Positions 7,421 through 14,303 of a DNA stretch of 15,520 nt are shown here, piece after piece (position 1 is the stretch's first letter; the number at the start of each line of letters is the position of its first letter). The translations under genes and the position numbers were made by a program. Origin of the DNA: FEN-1219 sp037445815 (GTDB lineage: Bacteria; Pseudomonadota; Gammaproteobacteria; Steroidobacterales; Rariloculaceae). The notes under the pieces were generated by a model. It searched no databases. It saw only the letters and a list, made by a program, of their open reading frames with translations, and was not told the DNA's origin. The stretch spans positions 1 through 15,520 of the forward strand of contig JBBIJV010000073.1 in assembly GCA_037445815.1 (NCBI GenBank), given 5' to 3'.

Positions 7421-8599
7421 TCAGGGCGCGTCTTCGCGCTTCCCGGCGACGTAAGACGACGGCGGCTCGACTTTCGGGCTGAACAACGCTCGCCCCGCGA
7501 GATGGCCGCCAACGAGCTCGAGCTCGAACCGCTGCTCGTCGAGCTTGCGCACCATCGCTTCGACGGCCGCGATCTCCTCGGCGGTGGCGCCGACGGCCTC
7601 GAGCGCGCGCGCCGAGCCGCATCGCCGCCTCGAACGTCTCGCGCACGTGGAAGTCGGCGCCGGCATTGATCAACGAGATTGCGTGGCGGCGGTCGTTGGC
7701 GCGCGCGAGCACGGACACGTGCGGGAACTCCGCCTTCACGAGCTCGACGACGCGCGTCGTCGCTTCGACGTTGTCGACGCAGACGACGACCGCCTTCACG
7801 TGCTCGGCGCCCGCGGCGTGCAGAATGTCGAGCCGCGCGCCGTCTCCGTAATAGACCTTGAAGCCGAAGTCGCGCGCCGCCTCGATCATCTCGACGTCGT
7901 TGTCGATGATCGACACGTCGTGGCCGCGCGCGAACAAGAACTGGCTCGCGATCTGGCCGACGCGGCCGAAGCCGATCACGAGCACGCTGCCGCGGAGATC
8001 GCGCGGCTCCTCGACACCGTCCGTGGAAGGCGCACGCGCGCGCTGCACGAGCTTCAAGAGCGCGAGGGCGCGATCGGCGCGAGGAACGCGACGAGCGCGA
8101 GCAGCGGCACGATCATCAGGTCCTCGAGCAGCAGCACGGACACGATGCGCTGCCCCGCCGGCGACGCGAGCTGCCGCCGTTCCTCGAGCAGCTGTATGAC
8201 GATGGCCGTCGAGGTCAACACGAAGCCGGCGCCCGAGACGAACGAAGGCGCCACGGGGAAGCCGGTGCCGTAACCGACGCCCGTCAGGAGCAGCGCGCAG
8301 AGCACGACCTGCAGCACGCCGAGGCCGAAGATCTGCGCGCGCAAGCCCCAGAGCCACGACGGCCGCATCTCGAGACCCACGACGAACAGGAACAGCACCA
8401 CGCCGAGCTCGGCGACGTGCAGGATCGACTCGGGCTCGGTGACGAGCTCGAGGCCGAACGGGCCGATCGCGAGGCCCGCGGCCAGATAGCCGAGAACGGA
8501 CCCCAAGCCGAGCCGCCGGAACAGCGGCACGGCCAGCACGGCGGCCGCGAGCAGCGCGACGGCTTCGCCCAAGTCGAGACCGTGCGCCTCTTCGCCCAA
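7421..8599 (-). pseudogene. Broken Kef-type K+/H+ antiporter (CPA2 family) gene
   Basis: Three pieces of one KefB/KefC-like gene lie in order on the minus strand. From the TTG at 8599 to about 8066, roughly 178 residues cover the first half of the membrane domain (LGSVLGYLAAGLAIGPFGLE, SSTA-type GFVLTSTAIVIQLLEE, LLLEDLMIVPLLALVAFL). The reading then jumps frame directly to the linker and the cytosolic RCK/TrkA-N domain (SVLVIGFGRVGQIASQFLFARG, INAGADFHVRETFEAAMRLG). The transmembrane segments normally between these parts, about 200 residues, are missing. A second shift near 7603-7613, in a run of alternating GC, breaks the frame before the tail ALEAVGATAEEIAAVEAMV, which ends at the TGA at 7421. 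An intact relative would be about 600 residues. The start sits one base after the molybdenum enzyme stop. It cannot encode a working antiporter unless both lesions are sequence errors, and a 600-bp loss is unlikely to be one. Confidence 0.85.
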
Positions 8600-8600
8600 G

Positions 8601-11015
8601 CTAGGCCGTGTTGACCTGCAACGGCTTGTGCGATTGCGGCCGGTTCGCCAGCGCGTTGATGATCTGATCGCGCGTCACGGGCACGCGATTGAAGTAGTGG
8701 CCACCGAGCGCGTCGCAGATCGCACAGAGCAGCGCCGAGGCGCCGGCGCCCATGACGGGCTCGCCGATGCCTTTCGTCCCGAGCGGGCTCTGCGGATCCG
8801 GCAGGTCCACGGCGTCCGTCTTGAACGTCTGCGCCACGTCGAGGTAGCTCGCCGGCTTCGCCTGATAGAGACCGACGGCGCCCGGCAGACCGTTCTGCGG
8901 GTCGTAGATGTGCCGCTCGAGCACGGCCAAGCCGAAGCCCATCACGGCGCCGCCCTTGATCTGCGTGGCGAGGCCCTGCGGATGGATCACCGTGCCGCAG
9001 TCGGCAACGCCGACGTATTCCTTGATCTCGAACGCGCCGGTCTCCGTGTCGAGCTCGATCTCGGCGAAGCCGGCGACGAAAGCCGCCGGCGCGGCCGTGA
9101 GCGGCAGGTTGTCCTTCGCCACGCCGATCAAGCCGCTGCCGGCCAGCGTCGCGACGGAAGCGGCCGTCATCGGATTGATGTCGTTCGGCACCTCGTGGCC
9201 GTCGAATTTCCCGCCGAGCTCGACGGCGCGCTGCGCGGCCTGCGCGTACGTGAGCCCCTTCGACGGGTCACTCTTCGCAAACACACGCTCGCCGCCGATG
9301 TCGTAGTCCTCGGGCGAGCCGCCCAGGTCCATCGCGGCGATTTCCTTGAGCTTCGCGAGCGCGTCCATCGCGGCCACGTAGTTCGTGCGCGCCATCGTGA
9401 ACGACGTATTGCTGCCGAACTGGCCGATGTTCCAGGGCAGGCCTTTGCGCGTGTCGCCGCGCACGACGACGCAGTTGTCCCAGTTCGCCTTCAGCACCTC
9501 GGCCGCGACGCGCGACGTGCCCGTGTGCGAGAACGTGCCCAGGTTGCCTACGCCGCTGTGCAGGTGCAGCTTGCCGTCAGTCGTGATGCGGACGATGCCG
9601 TCGAAGCCCGCAAAGCCGGCCGGATGGAACGCCTGCCCGACGCCGATGCCTACGACCTTCGTCCCGTTCCGCTGCCCGCTGCGCGCCTTGCGCTCTTCGT
9701 AGTTGAAGAGCGCGGCGGCCTTGTCGAACGCCTCTTGCAAGTAGCAGCTCGTGACGGGCCCTTGCGCCTCGCCGACCTTCGCGTTCATGCGCGGGCCGTT
9801 CAAACGGCGAATCGCGAGCCGGTCGATGCCGAGCTGCTTCGCGGCCTTGTCGATCAGCGGCTCGACGGCCGCGACGGTCTGGTTATGGCCCGGACCGCGT
9901 TGCGCCGACCGCGGCACCGTGTTCGTCATGACGCACATGCCGCGGAAGCGCATCGCTTCGGGCTGATAGAGAATCGACACCGTCTCGCCCGACGACGGCC
10001 AGTCCGGGAAGCCCGACGTGGCGCCGTTTTCCTGCACCACGTAGAGGTCCGCCGCCGTCACGCGGCCGCGCTCGTCGAAGCCCATCTTGATGCGGCCCTG
10101 GAAGCCCGTGCGCGCGTAGCCGAAGTAGTACTCCTCGGCTCGCGTGATGCGCAGCATCACGGGCCGGCCGATCTTCTTCGACATGTGAGCTGGGATCGAC
10201 ATGACGGGGTATTCGGTGCCCTTGGAGCCAAACCCGCCGCCGCACGTCTCGGCGATATAGACGAGCTCGTCCGGCGTGATGCCGATGAGGCCGGCCAAGC
10301 CTGGCACAACGAAGCTCTGGCTCTGCGTCGAGCCGTACACGAAACACTTGCCGTTCTCCCAGTACGCCATGCAGGAGCGCGGCTCCATCGAGTGGTGCGA
10401 CATGCCGGCCGTCACGAACGTCTCGTCGAGCACGAGCTTCGCCTTCGCGAAACCGGCCTCGACGTCGCCGTACGACCATTCGACGAGCGGCTCGCCCATC
10501 GGCAGCTGCCCTTCGCCGGAGCGCGCGAAGTCGCCGGCCGTCCATTTCACCTTCTTCAATTGCGGCGGCCCTGTCAGACGGTTGTCGACGACGTTGCCGT
10601 CGGAACGCGCGTCGGGCCCGCCGGGGAACAGGCTCTGGAGCGGATCGACCGTGAACGGCAATTCCTCGAAGTCGACTTTGATGAGGTCGATCGCATTCGC
10701 CGCGATCTCCTCGGTCTCGGCGGCGACGGCGAGAACGGGTTGGCCGATCCACATCGGCTCGTTCGTCAGAATCGGCTCGGCCGGCGCCGGCAGCTGCGGG
10801 ACGTCGTTTGCGGTGAGGATACCCAAAACGCCGGGCACCGCCTCGGCGGCGGACGTATCGATGTTACGGACGCGCGCGTGCGGGATCGGGGACAGCAGGA
10901 GCTTGCAGAACACCATGCCCTCGGCGCGAAAATCCTCCGCATACTTGGCCTTGCCGGTCACCTTGCCGTGCACGTCGGGCGGCACGAAGTTCTTTCCCAA
11001 CAAGTCGTGAGCCAT
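8601..11015 (-). CDS. Molybdopterin-binding subunit, xanthine dehydrogenase/aldehyde oxidase family
   Basis: This 804-residue protein is the large catalytic subunit of a molybdenum hydroxylase, a family that oxidises aldehydes, purines or aromatic heterocycles using water as oxygen source. Residues about 18-125 are the a/b hammerhead domain (VTGKAKYAEDF, PHARVRNIDTSAAEAVPGV). The molybdopterin domain follows with GGGFGSKG at 259-266, RGPGHNQ at 373-379 and the near-universal catalytic glutamate Glu752 in KGIGEP. No signal peptide is seen, so it is probably cytoplasmic. The RGPG motif replaces the RGFG/RAPG form of xanthine and CO dehydrogenases, so substrate preference differs. The iron-sulfur and FAD subunits these enzymes need are not adjacent and must be encoded elsewhere. 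An AAGGAG ribosome binding site eight bases before the ATG supports the start. It is divergent from ech across a 142-bp promoter region, which suggests the substrate could be the aromatic aldehyde made by Ech. Confidence 0.85.
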   Translation of the reverse strand: MAHDLLGKNFVPPDVHGKVTGKAKYAEDFRAEGMVFCKLLLSPIPHARVRNIDTSAAEAVPGVLGILTANDVPQLPAPAEPILTNEPMWIGQPVLAVAAETEEIAANAIDLIKVDFEELPFTVDPLQSLFPGGPDARSDGNVVDNRLTGPPQLKKVKWTAGDFARSGEGQLPMGEPLVEWSYGDVEAGFAKAKLVLDETFVTAGMSHHSMEPRSCMAYWENGKCFVYGSTQSQSFVVPGLAGLIGITPDELVYIAETCGGGFGSKGTEYPVMSIPAHMSKKIGRPVMLRITRAEEYYFGYARTGFQGRIKMGFDERGRVTAADLYVVQENGATSGFPDWPSSGETVSILYQPEAMRFRGMCVMTNTVPRSAQRGPGHNQTVAAVEPLIDKAAKQLGIDRLAIRRLNGPRMNAKVGEAQGPVTSCYLQEAFDKAAALFNYEERKARSGQRNGTKVVGIGVGQAFHPAGFAGFDGIVRITTDGKLHLHSGVGNLGTFSHTGTSRVAAEVLKANWDNCVVVRGDTRKGLPWNIGQFGSNTSFTMARTNYVAAMDALAKLKEIAAMDLGGSPEDYDIGGERVFAKSDPSKGLTYAQAAQRAVELGGKFDGHEVPNDINPMTAASVATLAGSGLIGVAKDNLPLTAAPAAFVAGFAEIELDTETGAFEIKEYVGVADCGTVIHPQGLATQIKGGAVMGFGLAVLERHIYDPQNGLPGAVGLYQAKPASYLDVAQTFKTDAVDLPDPQSPLGTKGIGEPVMGAGASALLCAICDALGGHYFNRVPVTRDQIINALANRPQSHKPLQVNTA

Positions 11016-11157
11016 GGCGCGAACTCCTTGATAAACTTAGCCGCCGAATCTTGAGGTCCGGCGAATCCGTGGACTTTAAGCCCAAGCGGCACCACCGGCA
11101 ACCGGCGCTAACAACACCGATCGACGCCGCAGCAACGTTTCTTCGAGGAGATCTTGA
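11016..11157. promoter_or_regulatory. Divergent promoter region between molybdenum hydroxylase and ech
   Basis: These 142 bp must hold promoters for both directions. Good ribosome binding sites are visible at each end: CTCCTT at 11024-11029 (AAGGAG on the minus strand) and GAGGAG at 11145-11150, seven bases before the ech ATG. A direct repeat CCGsCGAATC occurs at 11041-11050 and 11058-11067, spaced 17 bp, and may be a regulator site. I could not assign -35/-10 boxes. Confidence 0.5.
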
Positions 11158-11994
11158 ATGGCCCGTAAAAAGGACCCCTGGGGCAAGCTCGTGCTCGTTT
11201 CTTTCGACGATGGCATTGCCTGGGTGACGCTGAACCGCCCGGAAAAGCGCAATGCGATGAGCCCGAGCCTGAACGAGGAAATGCGCGACACCGTCGAGGC
11301 GCTCGCGACGGATCCGCGCTGCGGGGTCTTCGTGCTGACGGGCGCCGGCGACTCGTTCGCGGCCGGCATGGATCTCAAGGAATATTTCCGCGAAACCGAC
11401 GGCAAGCCGGACATGATCCTGAAAGTGCGCCGCACGGCCGAGGAATGGCAATGGCGGCGCTTGCGCGACTTCCCGAAGCCGACGATCGCGATGGTGAACG
11501 GCTGGTGCTTCGGCGGCGCGTTCACTCCGCTCGTGGCGTGCGATCTCGCCGTCGCGGCCGACGAGGCGACGTTCGGCCTGTCCGAGGTGAACTGGGGCAT
11601 CATCCCGGCCGGCAACGTCACGAAGGCGACCTCGGAGACGATGGGGCTGCGCAACGCCCTGTATTACGCGATGACGGGCGAGACGTTCAAAGGCAAGCGC
11701 GCCGTCGAGCTCGGCCTCGTCAACGAGTCCGTGCCTCGCAAGAACCTGAAGAAGCGCACGACGGCGCTCGCGCGTATGTTGCTCGAGAAGAACCCGGTCG
11801 TGCTGCGCGGCATCAAGATCGCGATGAAGCGCATGCGTTACATGGATTGGGATGCGTCGGCCGATTATCTGTACGCGAAGATGGGCGAGGCGCTGCACTT
11901 CGGGGCGAGCGACAACCGCGCCGAGGCCATGAAGGCGTTTCTCGACGACAAGACGTTCAAGCCGGGGCTCGAGCACTTCAAAGGCAGGAAGTAA
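11158..11994 (+). CDS. ech: p-Hydroxycinnamoyl-CoA hydratase/lyase (vanillin-forming)
   Basis: This 278-residue crotonase-fold enzyme hydrates the side chain of feruloyl-, caffeoyl- or p-coumaroyl-CoA and then cleaves it to vanillin, protocatechualdehyde or 4-hydroxybenzaldehyde plus acetyl-CoA. It is collinear with the Pseudomonas fluorescens enzyme and close to its length. It contains TLNRPEKRNAMSP, the oxyanion-hole segment AAGMDLKEYFRE, MVNGWCFGG and FGLSEVNWG with the catalytic Glu143. The tail DYLYAKM holds Tyr239, which in the known enzyme contacts the phenolic hydroxyl. The position corresponding to Ser123 is Thr here (GGAFTPL). These features separate it from ordinary fatty-acid enoyl-CoA hydratases. 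The start is fixed by GAGGAG seven bases upstream. Feruloyl-CoA synthetase and an NAD-dependent vanillin dehydrogenase, often adjacent in other bacteria, are not in the window. The next gene begins 43 bp downstream on the same strand and may share its transcript. Confidence 0.92.
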   Translation: MARKKDPWGKLVLVSFDDGIAWVTLNRPEKRNAMSPSLNEEMRDTVEALATDPRCGVFVLTGAGDSFAAGMDLKEYFRETDGKPDMILKVRRTAEEWQWRRLRDFPKPTIAMVNGWCFGGAFTPLVACDLAVAADEATFGLSEVNWGIIPAGNVTKATSETMGLRNALYYAMTGETFKGKRAVELGLVNESVPRKNLKKRTTALARMLLEKNPVVLRGIKIAMKRMRYMDWDASADYLYAKMGEALHFGASDNRAEAMKAFLDDKTFKPGLEHFKGRK

Positions 11995-12037
11995 CGTGTT
12001 GGCGTTGCGGCGACGCAGCGCCGACGGGCGTGAGATC

Positions 12038-14101
12038 ATGAAAGCGACTCTGATGCTCGGCGCAACCCTGCTGCTCGCGGCCTGCGGCGCAGAGCAGGCT
12101 TCCGCGCCGACCGCCGCAGAGCAGGAATCGGCGGCGGCCGCCGCCCCGAAGCCCGCCATCGGCACGTTCGGCATCGACCTCGCGGCCATGGACACGTCCG
12201 TGAAGCCCGGCGACGACTTCTACCGCTACGTCAACGGCCGCTGGGTTGCCACGTTCGAGATGCCGGCCGACAAGGCGCGATACGGCGTCTTCGACGCGCT
12301 GCGCGACAAGTCCGAGGGCGACGTGCGCACGCTGCTCGAAGAACTCGCCGCGACCGCGCCGGCGCCGGGATCGGTGCAACAGAAAGTCGCGGATCTCTAC
12401 GCCGCTTGGATGGACGAAGCCGCGATCGAGGCGCGCGGAATCGAGCCGCTCGAGGCCGATCTCGACGCCATCGCCGCCGCGCAGACGAAGGCCGACATCG
12501 TCCGGCTGATGGGGAACATCGACTACGCCGGGCCCGTCGGCGTATACATCTCGCCGGATCCGGCCGACACGACGCGCTACGTCGTCAGCATCACGCAATC
12601 GGGCCTCGGCATGCCCGTGCGCGACTACTACTTGAACGAAGGGCCCACGTTCGACGCCTATCGCGCCGCCTACTCGAGCTACGTCGCGAAGATCCTCGGG
12701 CTCATCGGCGACGAGCGCCCCGCCGAGAGCGCGGCCGCCATCGTCGCGCTCGAGACGGAGCTCGCCAAAGTCCACTGGCCGCCGGAACGGCGCCGCGACG
12801 TGCAAGCCACGAACAATCCCGTCGACCGCGCGGGCCTCGAGGCGATGATTCCGGCCATGGATTGGGACGTGTTGCTCCGCGGCATCGGCCTCGGCGACGT
12901 GCAGCATTTCATCGTCAACGAGACGACGGCGCTGCGCGACGGCGCGGCGCTGCTCGACACTCAACCCGTCGACGCGTGGAAGAAATATCTCGCCTTCCAT
13001 CTCGCGAGCGACTACGCGAGCAGCCTTCCGAAGGCGTTCGACGAGGCCAATTTCGACTTCTATCGCCGCACGCTCGCCGGCGTCGAGGTGCAGCGGGACC
13101 GTTGGAAGCGCGGCGTGCAGCTCCTCGACAACCTGATCGGCGAAGGCGTCGGCGAGCTCTACGCCGCTCGATTCTTCCCGCCGGATTACAAGGCCAAGAT
13201 GGACGAGCTCGTCGCCAACCTCGTGGCCGCGATGAGCCAGCGCCTGAAGACGCTGTCATGGATGGACGACGCGACGCGTGCGGAAGCCGAGCGGAAGCTC
13301 GCCACGTTCGAGGCGCGCGTCGGCTACCCGAGCAAATGGCGCGACTATTCGGCCTACACCGTCGAGCGCGGCAAGCTCTTCGAGAACGTGCGCAACGGTC
13401 AAAGGTTCGATTGGTACCGGCAAGTCGAGCGGCTCGACAAGCCCGTCGACCGCGAGGAGTGGGAGATGAACCCCCAGACGGTCAACGCCTACTACAACCC
13501 CCTCGTGAATCAAATCACGTTCCCGGCCGCGATCCTACAGCCGCCATTCTTCGATCCGTACGCGGACCCGGCCGTGAACTACGGCGCGATCGGCGCCGTG
13601 ATCGGCCACGAAATCGGCCACGGCTACGACGATCAGGGCCGCGAGTTCGACGAGTCCGGCAAGATCCGCAATTGGTGGACGCCCGAGACCAACGAGCGGT
13701 TCAATGCCGCTACGACCAAGCTCGCCGAGCAATACAACGCCTTTTGCCCGCTCGAAGGCGCCTGCGTGAACGGCAATTTCACCATGGGCGAGAACATCGG
13801 CGACTTGGGCGGCCTCGAGATGGCGTACACGGCCTACAAGCTCTCGCTGGTCGGCCGCGAAGCGCCCGTCATCGACGGCTTCACGGGCGACCAGCGCTTC
13901 TTCATGGCGCACGCCCAAGTTTGGCGCGCGATTCAGCGCGAGGATGCGTTGCGCAATCAGCTGCTCACGGATCCGCACGCCCCGGCGCCGGCCCGCGGCT
14001 CGATTCCCGAGCGCAACATGGACGCCTGGTACGCCGCGTTCAACGTGCAGGAAGGCGACGCGCAGTACCTCGCGCCCGAGGATCGCGTCAGGATTTGGTA
14101 G
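12038..14101 (+). CDS. pepO: M13 family zinc metallopeptidase lipoprotein (neprilysin/PepO type)
   Basis: This 687-residue protein is an M13 endopeptidase that cleaves short peptides outside the inner membrane. The N-terminus MKATLMLGATLLLAAC is a lipoprotein signal with Cys16 as lipidation site, followed by an Ala/Pro/Glu-rich tether to about residue 45. The N-terminal M13 domain begins with SVKPGDDFYRYVNGRW. The C-terminal catalytic domain shows NAYYNP and NQITFPAAILQPPFF, the zinc motif His524-Glu525-x-x-His528 (GHEIGH) and the third ligand Glu585 with Asp589 in GENIGDLGG. It ends in the family-typical VRIW. Length fits bacterial M13 enzymes. An in-frame start at 11996 would put 14 extra residues ahead of the lipoprotein signal, so I chose the ATG at 12038. 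The gene follows ech by 43 bp without an obvious terminator; a catabolic link is not evident. Confidence 0.93.
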   Translation: MKATLMLGATLLLAACGAEQASAPTAAEQESAAAAAPKPAIGTFGIDLAAMDTSVKPGDDFYRYVNGRWVATFEMPADKARYGVFDALRDKSEGDVRTLLEELAATAPAPGSVQQKVADLYAAWMDEAAIEARGIEPLEADLDAIAAAQTKADIVRLMGNIDYAGPVGVYISPDPADTTRYVVSITQSGLGMPVRDYYLNEGPTFDAYRAAYSSYVAKILGLIGDERPAESAAAIVALETELAKVHWPPERRRDVQATNNPVDRAGLEAMIPAMDWDVLLRGIGLGDVQHFIVNETTALRDGAALLDTQPVDAWKKYLAFHLASDYASSLPKAFDEANFDFYRRTLAGVEVQRDRWKRGVQLLDNLIGEGVGELYAARFFPPDYKAKMDELVANLVAAMSQRLKTLSWMDDATRAEAERKLATFEARVGYPSKWRDYSAYTVERGKLFENVRNGQRFDWYRQVERLDKPVDREEWEMNPQTVNAYYNPLVNQITFPAAILQPPFFDPYADPAVNYGAIGAVIGHEIGHGYDDQGREFDESGKIRNWWTPETNERFNAATTKLAEQYNAFCPLEGACVNGNFTMGENIGDLGGLEMAYTAYKLSLVGREAPVIDGFTGDQRFFMAHAQVWRAIQREDALRNQLLTDPHAPAPARGSIPERNMDAWYAAFNVQEGDAQYLAPEDRVRIW

Positions 14102-14126
14102 CCGCGCGTTCGCAGTTGCAGTCCAT

Positions 14127-14151
14127 GAACGGCCGCGACCGCGGCTGGTTC
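14127..14151. terminator. Hairpin just after the M13 peptidase gene
   Basis: GAAC and GTTC flank an inner GCCGCG/CGCGGC inverted repeat, giving a compact stem 26 bp after the peptidase stop. There is no T-run behind it. It may act as an RNA-stabilising or weak terminating hairpin. Confidence 0.3.
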
Positions 14152-14183
14152 AACGCGCCGCGACAGACGCGCTACCTCTGAAG

Positions 14184-14216
14184 CGGCGGGGGTAGCGCCG
14201 GCGCGCTCCACCGCCG
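14184..14216. terminator. Long hairpin in the convergent gap, candidate bidirectional terminator
   Basis: A 33-base inverted repeat (CGGCGG at 14184-14189 pairing with CCGCCG at 14211-14216, inner AGCGC/GCGCT, loop CGGC) forms about 13 paired bases with one mismatch and a bulged T. It lies between the converging M13 and DUF58 genes, where a shared terminator is expected. No T-tract is present on either strand, so Rho-independent function is uncertain. Confidence 0.35.
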
Positions 14217-14303
14217 GTCCGGCTCCCGACCAGGTCGTCCCGCTCACTCGAGCGCAGCCGGCGGCGGCGCCGCGTGCCGCAGGGCCTGCGCGATCGCCCC
14301 GCC

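Noticed and set aside
4953..7454. An 833-codon open frame on the + strand antisense to the second PQQ dehydrogenase
   Set aside because: It is Arg/Ala-rich with no recognisable domain, and mirrors a clearly real gene; strong GC3 bias explains the open antisense frame.
8628..11054. An 808-codon open frame on the + strand antisense to the molybdenum hydroxylase
   Set aside because: Low-complexity Arg/Val/Ala composition and no motif; the opposite strand has all family hallmarks and a good ribosome binding site.
14238..14303. Open reading continuing past the DUF58 stop in the same minus-strand frame (GGAIAQALRHAAPPPAALE)
   Set aside because: Only about 19 codons before another stop, no start codon or motif; could be decayed gene end or chance in GC-rich DNA.
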